Shown: positions 44,266 through 53,754 of the stretch, one piece after another
How the letters are laid out: every line of letters starts with the position of its first letter
Numbering within the stretch: position 1 is the first letter of the stretch
IMG/VR virus record: IMGVR_UViG_3300033146_005950
Location: 18,181 to 82,180 of that record
Reading direction: 5' to 3' (one strand)
Source of the DNA: a virus
DNA: 64,000 nt
Notes under the pieces: model-generated
What the model saw: the letters and a program-made list of their open reading frames with translations, nothing else
What the model was told of the DNA's origin: nothing
Database searches by the model: none
Position numbers and translations under genes: made by a program

Positions 44266-44841
44266 TTAAAATACAAACTCATAATCATCAATTTTGAACA
44301 CAATATCATAAACTATTTTCTCAGCACCGTCTGCCGCGAGAGACACTTCAGGAACTGATGTAGGCCAAAGATTTTTAAGTTTTATCTTTTGCAATGGAGT
44401 CATATCGTACTTAAAAGTTGTTATAAATGCAGTAACTGCAAAACCGCCTTCTTTATGACTAAAACCAGGTAATGCTCCACCAGTTGAAGTTTTTTCTTTA
44501 TTGATATTCTGAATCACTTCTCCCCAGTTCTCAAATAGTTTTCGTACTGCGCCTGTGTTACCATCTTCTTCAAACTGAACTGTAATATCAGTCACTGGTA
44601 CTTTTTTACCAGGGTGCCAAATTTGGTCTCCCATATAATCAGACTGTATTGGATCAATTGTCCATCCTGGTATATTTACTGCTCTTACTGAAGTTGTAAA
44701 ACCTTCAGGTTGCCCGATTGTACTTGGCATACCAGCAATACCATTTAGTCTTGAAATTTCAGGAATACTAAATTCATATAACCAACTACGCTGTACATCT
44801 CTTGTTTGTATTGAAGTTTGAGGCACTGTAAATCCTGCCAT
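44266..44841 (-). CDS. Tail tube protein (gp19-like)
   Basis: 191 residues (T4 gp19 is 163). It polymerises into the inner tube. The C-terminal part LKNLWPTSVPEVSLAADG followed by a DIVFKIDDYEF strand closely follows the T4 tube pattern (xLWPTxVxExxL..., then a final beta strand). The segment VNIPGWTIDPIQSDYMGDQI resembles the tube loop. An AAGGAGA site and a late promoter (44906-44920) precede it. Unusually, it is on the opposite strand and ~11 kb from the sheath gene. Confidence 0.85.
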   Translation of the reverse strand: MAGFTVPQTSIQTRDVQRSWLYEFSIPEISRLNGIAGMPSTIGQPEGFTTSVRAVNIPGWTIDPIQSDYMGDQIWHPGKKVPVTDITVQFEEDGNTGAVRKLFENWGEVIQNINKEKTSTGGALPGFSHKEGGFAVTAFITTFKYDMTPLQKIKLKNLWPTSVPEVSLAADGAEKIVYDIVFKIDDYEFVF

Positions 44842-44905
44842 AATCTCTCCTTTTTAAAAATATTTTTATATCATACAAAATTAATTTCGGTTCTTTTTTA
44901 TAATT

Positions 44906-44920
44906 CTATTTATTTTTATT
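44906..44920 (-). promoter_or_regulatory. Putative late promoter of the tail tube gene
   Basis: Reverse complement AATAAAAATAAATAG, 65 bases before the tube gene. Confidence 0.6.
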
Positions 44921-44945
44921 AAAGAAAGATAATTTTGATTTTTTA

Positions 44946-45107
44946 TTAGAAAAATGACTCAAAACCAAAATCGTTGCCAAAAGATTCTTCAAGTGCTGCG
45001 CCGAGTGCTTCAGCTTCTTCAATATCTTCTTCTGTAATATTAATTTCTTCAACACTATTATTTTTTTCTTCAACAATAGTTTGTTTTTTATTTTGTTTCT
45101 TTTTCAT
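44946..45107 (-). CDS. Small acidic protein coupled to the helicase gene
   Basis: 53 residues: MKKKQNKKQTIVEE then an acidic helix (EDIEEAEALGAALEESFG). Its ATG overlaps the stop codon of the large helicase gene (TAATG), with AAGGAG upstream, so it is translationally coupled. Function unknown; an acidic partner of the helicase is possible. Confidence 0.55.
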   Translation of the reverse strand: MKKKQNKKQTIVEEKNNSVEEINITEEDIEEAEALGAALEESFGNDFGFESFF

Positions 45108-47578
45108 TAATCTTCTCCTTTTAATTTAAGATATTCTTTTCTTTCAAATATATTCTCAGATTTTATAATATCAGGAACAAAGTCTGATATTACAACCGTC
45201 TCAACATCTTTGTTCAATAATAACCTGCTTCTACCAATTGCTTGAACCATTTCAGAATTTATATCGTCTAATTGTGTTTTTCTAAGTCCAGTGTCAAGAA
45301 ATGTAAAAAACTTAAAATAATGTTTTCCATTTTTAACACCCATTGTTGATTTAGAAAATGTATTTGGCAAAGTCAATTTAGTTTTATTTTTATTATTTTT
45401 ATTATTAAAATTTAATTTAGCAATATGTTTCAATATATAAAATTGTTCAGGTTTCCTAAATGTTGCTGCAACGACTGTGTTCTTACCGCTTAATGAATTG
45501 TATCCGGAAGTATTGCCCATATAAATTTTATAATGTTCATCAAAATTCATTTCGCTTGCATATTTTTTATATGTAATTATGTCGTCCGCGCCCGCTAATT
45601 CTGCTATTTCGGCGATTTGTTTTTTTAAATATTTGTTTTTATTAAAATTTACTTTCCCGGTTGGAATTTTTACTTGATTTAGTTCTCCTAATAATTCCAT
45701 TTCAATTTCATAAACATTAACTTTTCTATCTTTATAATATTTTTCATAAAAATCTGTATCAATTGTCGCGGATAATATTACAATTGTTTGAGAAGGAAGT
45801 TCTCTTACTGATGCAAATGTTTCATTACTTATAATAAAAGAGCCAATTAAATTTAAAGTTGTTGCTGAAATTATTTTTTTATTTTTATAAACTTTATCTA
45901 AAATATATTTAATTTCCTTCTTAGATAACGGGTTCCGTTTAAAATCACTTCTTTTATCAATTGATTTTATTGCATTTATCAAAGATAATAACGGTCCTTT
46001 TTTACTGTCTGCAATTATTTCATATATTTCATCTAATTCTGACAAGACTTTGGTCTTTTTAAATGTTGAAGTTTTAAATAATGAATTAACTGGGTCTTCA
46101 TCGTAAGCGACCATTCTAACATTTGTATTAAATTTTGTTACTAAACTTTTTTCGTGTGTTGTAAATGTTCTTTTTGATAACGGTAAATTATTTTTGCGCA
46201 GCCATTCTTTACCGCCTCTTCTACTTTTAATAAAGTTTGAAGCAGAATAATATCCCTCAATCTTATAAATGTTTGTTATTGTTTCATAATCTTCTTCAGA
46301 TAAAAAGTCTTTTACATTTAAAGATTCAAATGGCTTATCTGAGTATAAATTAATATATTCATTTATTTTTTCAGATTTTAATTGATGATTAGGAAACGCA
46401 AGTACTGAACTTTCTGCTAATTCTTTCATTGCTGCAAAAGTTTTGCCTCCGCCTGTTGGGACTTTAATTAAATTAATGCTGCCCTTCTCACTTTTCCTTA
46501 CTTTTGTTAAAATATTTTTTAATTCACTTCTTAATTTATCAATATCTCCTTTCGCAATTGGCTCCGTTTTTTTATTAAAATCAACGTCGAGCGAAGAAAA
46601 TATTTTGCTTTTTAAATTAATTTGTAAATCCGTATTATACAATGACTTACAAGCGCATTTCTTTGAACAATTTGAGCAAGAGAGATTAAATACATTGTTC
46701 TTAATAATTGATGCTTGAATAGCTTTATTAACAGCATTATTATATTTTCCGCTAATCATAATTTTTGATTTATTAAAATTTACTAAATTTGATATTGTAA
46801 TGACTTTATCCTCGTTTGAAACTTCATTAAAATCTAATTGTAAGTTCAAACATTTTATTTTTGAAATATCAAAGTCTTTAATAATATTAAACGAATCTTC
46901 AGCAATTAACAAATCATCATAATTCGTTGTTTTTTTATAATGATTTTGTTGCATATTTTTAATAACTTTTTTAATTTTCATTGACTCCATTTTGTCTCTG
47001 TCACTGTACTCATAATTTGTAATAAAGTTTAGTGATTCGACTGCATTATCATAAAATTTTTTATTTATGTCATCTGAAATAAAAATTGATTTGTACTTAA
47101 TTGAGTTATGAGATGAAATTAAAATACCGTTTTCAACAGTATTTATTTCAAAAAATTCTTTCAGGATCATATGCAGAGCTTTTTGAACACTTTTAATATT
47201 TTGGTTTGTTTTACTATTGGCTAAATATAAAAGCTGCAAATTACCGTTTCTACCGTGTAATACACAATTAGGCATTAATGGGATGTTTTTGATATAATCT
47301 AATATTTTTTGTTTTGATGTTCCGCTACTAAGACCTGCTTCAATATTAAAAGCCATAATTTGTTGATTTATATTAGTATCAAATTTAGATGCTACGATTG
47401 TTGTGTCATATAAATCACAAAAGTCTTTTAACGAATTGAATTCTCTGTTTTTATCAATATTTTTAATAAGGTCGAGCTTATTGGGTTTAGTAAACCTGTC
47501 AAGTTCATAATAAGGTCTTATTTTTCCGACCGAAATTCTTAATAATGTTTTTGCTTCAATAATTTCAAATTTAATCAT
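45107..47578 (-). CDS. Large SF2 helicase with possible N-terminal primase-like domain
   Basis: About 823 residues from the ATG at 47578, which is correctly spaced from AAAAGGA; an upstream TTG would add three. Helicase motifs lie in the second half: Walker A IKVPTGGGKTFAA (~residue 365), DE-box in MVAYDEDPV, motif III-like VILSATIDTDFY, and motif VI EMVQAIGRSR. A four-Cys knuckle (CSNCSKKCACK) lies near residue 295. The N-terminal ~200 residues, with MPNCVLHGRNGNLQLLYLAN, faintly resemble AEP primase cores of replication proteins. It may provide helicase-primase activity, but no T4 gp41 or gp61 signature is seen. Confidence 0.65.
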   Translation of the reverse strand: MIKFEIIEAKTLLRISVGKIRPYYELDRFTKPNKLDLIKNIDKNREFNSLKDFCDLYDTTIVASKFDTNINQQIMAFNIEAGLSSGTSKQKILDYIKNIPLMPNCVLHGRNGNLQLLYLANSKTNQNIKSVQKALHMILKEFFEINTVENGILISSHNSIKYKSIFISDDINKKFYDNAVESLNFITNYEYSDRDKMESMKIKKVIKNMQQNHYKKTTNYDDLLIAEDSFNIIKDFDISKIKCLNLQLDFNEVSNEDKVITISNLVNFNKSKIMISGKYNNAVNKAIQASIIKNNVFNLSCSNCSKKCACKSLYNTDLQINLKSKIFSSLDVDFNKKTEPIAKGDIDKLRSELKNILTKVRKSEKGSINLIKVPTGGGKTFAAMKELAESSVLAFPNHQLKSEKINEYINLYSDKPFESLNVKDFLSEEDYETITNIYKIEGYYSASNFIKSRRGGKEWLRKNNLPLSKRTFTTHEKSLVTKFNTNVRMVAYDEDPVNSLFKTSTFKKTKVLSELDEIYEIIADSKKGPLLSLINAIKSIDKRSDFKRNPLSKKEIKYILDKVYKNKKIISATTLNLIGSFIISNETFASVRELPSQTIVILSATIDTDFYEKYYKDRKVNVYEIEMELLGELNQVKIPTGKVNFNKNKYLKKQIAEIAELAGADDIITYKKYASEMNFDEHYKIYMGNTSGYNSLSGKNTVVAATFRKPEQFYILKHIAKLNFNNKNNKNKTKLTLPNTFSKSTMGVKNGKHYFKFFTFLDTGLRKTQLDDINSEMVQAIGRSRLLLNKDVETVVISDFVPDIIKSENIFERKEYLKLKGED

Positions 47579-47604
47579 TTTTATCAATCCTTTTTTATTT
47601 TCAA

Positions 47605-47633
47605 TAATAATATATAATTTTATTTTTCAAAAT
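47605..47633 (-). promoter_or_regulatory. Putative middle/early promoter motif of the helicase gene
   Basis: Identical over 24 bases to the site upstream of the gp62-like gene. Confidence 0.6.
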
Positions 47634-47954
47634 ACAAATTTTTTTTAATTTAATTCATATTTTTATTTATTTTAGCTTGTATGTGTCTATTTCGTTAGTT
47701 TTATACTTTAATTATACGTATAATTTTTAATTTATATGCAGAATTATAAATGATTGATTTTTATATAGCAATTTTGAGGAACCACGACTATAGTGATCCT
47801 TTATTATATTATATTATATAGAAGCAAATTCTACAGAATTTTTTAGGAAACTGTAAGGATATTTTAATATCCTGAATGTTGAATAAAAAATGGTTCAGTT
47901 CCAATTTTATTTGGAACTATCTACAATTGTAAAAACTATTATAAATAAATTTTA

Positions 47955-48090
47955 AAAACTGTAGTTTATTTTAGTCAATTTTAATATTTTAAAGAACTGT
48001 AGTTTATTTTAATCAAATTTAGTTTATTTTAATATTTTAATCAAATTTAGTTTATTTTAATATTTTAATTAAATTTAGTTTATTTTATTA
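47955..48090. repeat. AT-rich tandem repeats
   Basis: About four imperfect copies of a ~28-base unit (TTTAGTTTATTTTAATATTT plus TAATCAAA), absent from the left copy of the element. Confidence 0.75.
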
Positions 48091-48349
48091 TTGTTTGTTT
48101 CAGCTAAAGCTAAAACAAGTTCTGTAGATTTTAACAAGTAAAAATCTCCAGAAAATTATAATTTTTTATTTGATTTAAGTCTTTAAGTACTTTTATTAAA
48201 AATTTGAAATTTAAAAATTTAAGTATTTTAAAAATTTCAAAAATAAAGTAATTTCGATTTTTTAAACTTGTTTTAAAAATCTTGTTTTTAACTTGTTAAA
48301 AACAACAAATACAATTTTAATCTAATTGCTCGGTTACGGAATGAATAAC

Positions 48350-48362
48350 AAAAAATAAATAG
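48350..48362 (+). promoter_or_regulatory. Putative late promoter
   Basis: AAAAAATAAATAG, about 50 bases before the 1241-aa fibre-like gene. Confidence 0.55.
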
Positions 48363-48413
48363 AAACAATATATTAAGTTAAAAATAATTAAAAATTATAA
48401 GGAAACAGTGAAT

Positions 48414-51400
48414 ATGTCAACAATTACAATGCCAAAAAATAAGTATACTTATATTACGCAATCTGGTTATAATTTAATTAAGCAAGCAGCAAATTTTGAT
48501 ACCGCAAGTGATAAATTAGACACAGCTGTAAAATGGTTTTTACCTGTTTATGACCAAAGAATTGATGAAATTGCACAGTCTTTATGCTTAAATGAATTTA
48601 ATGAACAACCATACGATAATAATAGATTAGAATTATTACAATTTCTTGAAGAACGATGCAGCGGATTAATTACAGAAGATGACCTATTTCTTTGGAATAA
48701 TGTATCAACATATTCATTAGATTATAATTCAAAATATATTTTAGGAGACTTAGATACAGCAGTTGATGCAAATAATGCTAAACATTTATTAAATGCACAA
48801 AACACTGAGAAAGTCCCATTAGTTAAATCTGGAGAAAAATATTTAGTCAATTCAGGTCGTAAAATATTTAAGTCCGATAATGCAACTTCAATTCATTATG
48901 AAGATGACAAATGGATTACAAATGGAGAGGATTGGGAGGAATTAGATTCTGCTGATACTCTTGACACATTTAATAGATTTATTCAAACTACAAATTCTCC
49001 TTATGGGCATTTACAAGTTCCTTCTGACTCTGACAGTTTATTTGATACTGTAATTTATTCAACAAAGAAAATAACTAATGACGAAGGAGACCCTGAAATT
49101 GTTGCGTCTTATAATATTAAATTTGACCAATCAATTGGAAATATACGATATAACAAAATTATTACATTTGTAAAAGTCTTGAATGATGACCAACTTGATC
49201 CTTCTTTAACTGCAAACTTTGTACCTTTCACGGTTACAGTTATTCCAGAAACAATGACAAAATCTGATTTAGTTGAAGATGGTGTAAATGAATTAAGTTT
49301 AGATATACAATTAAGTTATCTTTTAAATGATTATCAACAAACTAATTTAAATGTTGCTCTTGAAGATTCTTATTGGTCTCAAACAGAAGGTTTAACTGAA
49401 GGCGGAGTAAATAAATCAACTCAAGTCGCACAATATATTTATGACTCAGTTGTAATTTCAAATGATGCAGAAGCAAATAAATTAGATAGAGCAAGACTTA
49501 TTATTTCAAACAGAGCATTGACTTATGTTGATACAGATGAAGAAATAAATGGAAAACCTGTTGGAGTTTTATTTGAAAATAAACAAATAAAATTTGATGC
49601 AAATATGAACCCATCTGACCTTTATAATACTAAAATTGATTATTTTGGTTTTGGTATGGAAGGTAGAGAAAATAAAAATGACAGAGAAAATAATGATTTA
49701 TCAAATACAGTAAATGTTTATTTTCCTGCGTCTGGTGTTGGAGCATCTGAAATAATTCCAATAAATTATTTAGACCCTTCAAATTCAACTGATAAATTAA
49801 ATTTAGGTTCATCTGCAAATAGATTTAAACAGACTTTTACAAAAGAAATACAAACTGATTATTTGAAGCCTGATATAAGTTTGGGTTCAAACGCATACAC
49901 ATTTAAAGCCAACGGCGATTCATATGATATTTACCCAATTATTTTTGGGGCGAACACAGGATTTTATTCAATAATACCAAGCGGTGATTATAGACATCAT
50001 ATTGGAAGAGCCGGAGATAATTTTGATTTATCACCTGCATCGAGTGGCAATTTTAATAATTGGAAGGGCACAAATTCTGCAATATTTTCTATAATACATT
50101 CATATAATTTTGTTTCAGAAAAATTACTAACTCAATCAATTCGTTCTGTTGATTTTGATTATAGTTCAAATAGTTCCGCAACAAAAACAAAGGCTCAAGC
50201 AAAAGTAATGTTAGCAGGACATCTTGCCTCAGAATGGGCTAACTCTGGTGAAAAGACTGCTGATAATAAAGACTTTGCATATGATATTGGAATGTATGAG
50301 GGTGATGCCAGCACAAATGGTTTTTACCCCTTTAATAATATTTTTGGTAATAATATTGTAATAAATAATATTAAAGGTTCAATTGAAGCAGTGACTCCGT
50401 CAGGTTCCCCTGCTTGGATTAATATGCGTAGTGACATTACTCTTAATGGAGATTTATTAGCGGGAGAAGGTACTTGGTACCATTATGTTTCGCAAACTGA
50501 CACTTGGTCTGAACAAACTAAACGATATTCGTTGGGGAGTCTTACTGGGTATTTTGAAAATACATTTTCAAATTATATATTAACGAGCGGGTTATCAAGC
50601 TTAGATCCAAACTCAGATTATATTACAATAAATGATGATTTAATTCCAACAGGTTCAAAAAATTTAGGAAGCGCGACATCAGTGTGGGACAGTGTTTATG
50701 CAAATAATTTAATTATTTCAACATTAGATACAGATTTAATAAAAAGTTCTACGAATACATATGTAAGTATTGATGATGATTTCTATCCTTATTCAAATAA
50801 TACTTATTCATTAGGAAGCAACACAAAATACTTTTTAAATACATATTCATTAAATGTAAGAGCAGAAACTTTAGGTACGATAAATTCAACTGAAATTGAA
50901 GTAACGGATCATTTAGTGTCATCTCCCGCATCTTACGGGCACTCCCGTAGAAATTTAGGAAGTTCGGGCACTTACTGGGCTAATACTTATACAAATAATT
51001 TATATTCTGATACAGTTCATGTTGATTATATACATTCTAAAAATAATTCCAGCAACATTTACTTAAAAAATAATTTAGTTGCTTATACTGAGCCCGTTTT
51101 TGATACCGATAACAATGGGCATTTAACAGTGCAGGGCGGCGAGGTACTTGGCGGCGCCGGAGGCCATTATTTTAAATATATTGCTTCAAGGCTGTCTTAT
51201 ATTGAAGTATTAAATGCGACCAATGATATAAGAGGAAATGCTAATGATGGAACTAAAAAAGCAAAAGAAGCAAATTCAATAATGATAAACGGCGATTTAG
51301 TACCTTATAATTATATAGCAAAATCAAATAATTTCGCATTAGGTTCAAAAACAAGACCGTTTAATTCATTATACAGTGAAGCCTATTATACCCCTTTAAG

Positions 51401-52139
51401 TTTAAAATTAAAAGATGATGCTACAGATTTATTTCCTCAATTTATTACAGGAACTGTAAATATTATTTTTATTTACCCAAGTGACCATAGGGACAACACG
51501 AGTTATTTAACTGTGCCATTACATTTTGTAGGAACATTAATAAATGTATTTAACGCAGCTGGTCAGAGTACGAAACAAAAAGCAATTTATAATTTTAAAT
51601 TTCATACATTTGCAACAGTCGCTTGTTCAGTAAAAACTAATAATTATGTAAGAATGCGCCTTGATGTTTCTTCTTTTGTTATTGACCAAAAAATGCCATC
51701 TTTTAATTGGTTAGGTGGAATGCCTAAAGGCGAATTTGTAATTGATAATGTTGGTGCAAGACAATTTGAAGATGGCGGTGGTTATAAAAGAACTTCGTTT
51801 CACGGTCAGACAAGAGTTATAAGTGACGCCGGTACACACGATGAATGGGTGTTATATTATTTAGAGCGCACTGGTGTAGTACAAAATTCTCCAGATTATT
51901 TAATAAATTGGGGTGCTGGAGATATAAATCATTTTTCAATAAATAATGATATGTATGTTAACGGGAATATTGAGGACGGTTTGCCCATCGTTGAAGATGA
52001 TATTTATACTTGGGCTGACGACGGCAACGGCGATCATTACGCAACTGCATCAGATCACAACTCATATAATTATGATGAAATATCAGAACATTATGGGTTA
52101 TTTAGTGGAAGTTTTAATTATATGTTTGGTAGTGATTAA
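48414..52139 (+). CDS. Giant fibre/whisker-like structural protein
   Basis: 1241 residues from the ATG at 48414; a GTG six bases upstream is closer to AAGGAAA. The N-terminal ~440 residues form a unique part beginning KNKYTYITQSGYNLIKQAAN. Residues ~460-1000 hold irregular repeats of the form NLGSxxxxWxxxYxxNLxxxT, typical of fibre shafts in T4-like phages. The C-terminal ~200 residues are a beta domain (FITGTVNIIFIYPSDHR, then GGMPKGEFVIDNVG). It is separated from other fibre genes and heads an operon with tube-like genes, so a baseplate-attached or neck fibre is likely. Confidence 0.7.
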   Translation: MSTITMPKNKYTYITQSGYNLIKQAANFDTASDKLDTAVKWFLPVYDQRIDEIAQSLCLNEFNEQPYDNNRLELLQFLEERCSGLITEDDLFLWNNVSTYSLDYNSKYILGDLDTAVDANNAKHLLNAQNTEKVPLVKSGEKYLVNSGRKIFKSDNATSIHYEDDKWITNGEDWEELDSADTLDTFNRFIQTTNSPYGHLQVPSDSDSLFDTVIYSTKKITNDEGDPEIVASYNIKFDQSIGNIRYNKIITFVKVLNDDQLDPSLTANFVPFTVTVIPETMTKSDLVEDGVNELSLDIQLSYLLNDYQQTNLNVALEDSYWSQTEGLTEGGVNKSTQVAQYIYDSVVISNDAEANKLDRARLIISNRALTYVDTDEEINGKPVGVLFENKQIKFDANMNPSDLYNTKIDYFGFGMEGRENKNDRENNDLSNTVNVYFPASGVGASEIIPINYLDPSNSTDKLNLGSSANRFKQTFTKEIQTDYLKPDISLGSNAYTFKANGDSYDIYPIIFGANTGFYSIIPSGDYRHHIGRAGDNFDLSPASSGNFNNWKGTNSAIFSIIHSYNFVSEKLLTQSIRSVDFDYSSNSSATKTKAQAKVMLAGHLASEWANSGEKTADNKDFAYDIGMYEGDASTNGFYPFNNIFGNNIVINNIKGSIEAVTPSGSPAWINMRSDITLNGDLLAGEGTWYHYVSQTDTWSEQTKRYSLGSLTGYFENTFSNYILTSGLSSLDPNSDYITINDDLIPTGSKNLGSATSVWDSVYANNLIISTLDTDLIKSSTNTYVSIDDDFYPYSNNTYSLGSNTKYFLNTYSLNVRAETLGTINSTEIEVTDHLVSSPASYGHSRRNLGSSGTYWANTYTNNLYSDTVHVDYIHSKNNSSNIYLKNNLVAYTEPVFDTDNNGHLTVQGGEVLGGAGGHYFKYIASRLSYIEVLNATNDIRGNANDGTKKAKEANSIMINGDLVPYNYIAKSNNFALGSKTRPFNSLYSEAYYTPLSLKLKDDATDLFPQFITGTVNIIFIYPSDHRDNTSYLTVPLHFVGTLINVFNAAGQSTKQKAIYNFKFHTFATVACSVKTNNYVRMRLDVSSFVIDQKMPSFNWLGGMPKGEFVIDNVGARQFEDGGGYKRTSFHGQTRVISDAGTHDEWVLYYLERTGVVQNSPDYLINWGAGDINHFSINNDMYVNGNIEDGLPIVEDDIYTWADDGNGDHYATASDHNSYNYDEISEHYGLFSGSFNYMFGSD

Positions 52140-52140
52140 A

Positions 52141-52153
52141 AAAATATAAATAG
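52141..52153 (+). promoter_or_regulatory. Putative late promoter
   Basis: AAAATATAAATAG just after the fibre stop codon, 63 bases before the 165-aa gene; closest of all sites to T4 TATAAATA. Confidence 0.5.
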
Positions 52154-52215
52154 AATTGATAAAAATAGTTTTAATTTTTTAATTTTTTAATAATTTTTGA
52201 AAAGGAGTGATAAAT

Positions 52216-52713
52216 ATGAAAATCACAAAAAAACAATTGCTTGATTTTAACCAGGCGTTCAATGTTCTCTCATCAACTGTTCAATCTAAAGTATTAGTTT
52301 ACAGTTTACTAAAAAACTCAAAATTAATTGCAGATGAAGCAGAAGCATTGAATAAAGCATTTGAAACAGATTCTGAAGAATATAAAGATTATATTCAAAA
52401 GACTCAAGAACTGTCTCAAAAATATGGGGATAAAGACGAAACCGGTGAACTTAAATTAACTGAAAATAAAATGGGTGTAATTGTTTCAGATCCTGAAAAT
52501 AAAAAGAATCTTACTGAAGAAATTAAAAAATTAGATGAAGATTATAAAGACGCCCTTGAAGCAAGAAATAAAGAACTTGAAAAATATAATGAATTATTGA
52601 GTGAAGAAATTGAAATTGATTTTAATAAAATCAAACTTAAAGATTTACCTGACACTCTTACTAATGATGCTAAGTTTGCCGTTTCTGTTTTAATTGATTT
52701 AATTGAAGAATAG
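52216..52713 (+). CDS. Coiled-coil protein of unknown function
   Basis: 165 residues from the ATG at 52216, correctly spaced from AAAAGGAG; a GTG overlaps the site three codons earlier. Helical and charged, with coiled coil around residues 95-125 (LDEDYKDALEARNKELEKYN). Unrecognised. It is co-directional with tube-like gene 52745, 31 bases away. It may be a small tail or chaperone protein. Confidence 0.55.
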   Translation: MKITKKQLLDFNQAFNVLSSTVQSKVLVYSLLKNSKLIADEAEALNKAFETDSEEYKDYIQKTQELSQKYGDKDETGELKLTENKMGVIVSDPENKKNLTEEIKKLDEDYKDALEARNKELEKYNELLSEEIEIDFNKIKLKDLPDTLTNDAKFAVSVLIDLIEE

Positions 52714-52744
52714 AAACATAATTTAAGGTTTAAAAGATATAAAA

Positions 52745-53266
52745 ATGGGTTTTCCAAATACATCAAGAAATTCTAATTTTTTAGTTAGTATATCAAATAT
52801 ACCTGGTTTAACAAATCACAGGGCGTTTAAATATTTCGATAATTATATTCGCTCTGTTGATTTACCAGACTTTAGTTTAGATTTTGTTGAAAGTGTAATT
52901 TTAGATTATACAATTAATCACCCAATTTCTCAGAAGAACAATTCTTTATCTGAAATTACTTTAACGTTCAAACTATCTGAAGATTTAATGAATTATTTTT
53001 ATGCGTTTAGATATATACAATCTGTCCGTTATGGAAATAATGAAAATAAAGACGTTAGTGAGAAATTAGTTGATGATGTAATAAATTCAGTAATAGTGAC
53101 TGCTCTGGATAACCAACAAAGACCAGTTGCAAAAATTGAGTATAAGAATTTATTTATTTCAAATTTAAGTTCATTATCATTGGCTTATGGCGAAGATATG
53201 GAAAGTGAGTTTTCAATATCTCTTAAATATGAAAATATAATTATAAAAATTGAAGGAGATGATTAA
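52745..53266 (+). CDS. Tail-tube-like protein (gp19-family paralogue)
   Basis: 173 residues. The N-terminus NFLVSISNIPGLTNHRAFKY, a SVDLPDFSLDF strand and the C-terminal IEYKNLFISNLSSLSLAYG with a final ISLKYENIIIKI strand resemble gp19-fold tube proteins (sequence E..NxFxxxLxxLxL). It diverges from the main tube gene at 44266, so it may be a tube initiator, terminator or a second tube. AAGG is present but poorly spaced. It is followed 3 bases later by the 140-aa gene. Confidence 0.5.
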   Translation: MGFPNTSRNSNFLVSISNIPGLTNHRAFKYFDNYIRSVDLPDFSLDFVESVILDYTINHPISQKNNSLSEITLTFKLSEDLMNYFYAFRYIQSVRYGNNENKDVSEKLVDDVINSVIVTALDNQQRPVAKIEYKNLFISNLSSLSLAYGEDMESEFSISLKYENIIIKIEGDD

Positions 53267-53269
53267 ATT

Positions 53270-53692
53270 ATGTATAAAGTAAATTTATCAAAAATAGCAA
53301 ATATAAGTGCGGTTCGTGAAACATTAAGGCGAATCGGCGTAGGAGATATGAAACGGAGAATACTTTATCAATCTTGCTATTTAGTAGAATTAGATTTTCC
53401 TGAAGCAAATAAAAAAGGTTGGTATTTAACTCATTTTAAAGAATTGTACGCATTATTACCTAATAAATTTGTTGATATGTTAGAAGAAGATTATCAAAGA
53501 TTAAATGTAATTGCAATGTTTTTAAAGAATTGGGATTTATGTGAAATTGAAGATGAATCTTATAAAGATATTGATTTGGAAGGCGCGCCATTTGTAACTG
53601 TAATAAAACATCACGATAAAGATGATTGGGTAATAGTTGAGAAAATTTCTTTGCGTGAATTAGAGAAAAATAAACATATTTTAAATTGTTGA
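53270..53692 (+). CDS. Hypothetical protein in tail operon
   Basis: 140 residues. Mixed alpha/beta with RETLRRIGVGDMKRRILYQS near the start and KKGWYLTHFKELYALL. Unrecognised. It starts 3 bases after the tube-like gene with GGAGATG-type spacing and ends at a strong terminator, so it closes this operon. An assembly factor is possible. Confidence 0.5.
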   Translation: MYKVNLSKIANISAVRETLRRIGVGDMKRRILYQSCYLVELDFPEANKKGWYLTHFKELYALLPNKFVDMLEEDYQRLNVIAMFLKNWDLCEIEDESYKDIDLEGAPFVTVIKHHDKDDWVIVEKISLRELEKNKHILNC

Positions 53693-53710
53693 TGAAACAT
53701 TAAAAAAAAT

Positions 53711-53748
53711 AAAATGGAATCTCAGTAAAAAATTGAGATTCCATTTTT
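53711..53748. terminator. Bidirectional rho-independent terminator
   Basis: Perfect 14-bp stem AAAATGGAATCTCA / TGAGATTCCATTTT with T-runs on both sides, between convergent genes. Confidence 0.9.
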
Positions 53749-53754
53749 GTTTGA

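Larger units (their letters stand above)
47588..48407. repeat. Noncoding structured element, right (inverted) copy, with promoters
   Basis: No gene. 47605-47632 is the replication promoter motif for the helicase. 47765-48157 is the inverted counterpart of the element at 1-300: exact blocks 47884-47930 and 48095-48157, hairpins GGAACCAC/GTGATCC (47778-47799), AAATTCT/AGAATTT (47825-47840), AAGGATATT/AATATCCT (47854-47872) and AGTTCCAA/TTGGAACT (47897-47918). Unlike the left copy it carries tandem repeats of ~28 bases at about 47955-48090. 48158-48349 is AT-rich without visible structure beyond short poly-T/A patches. A late promoter is at 48350-48362. Confidence 0.75.
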
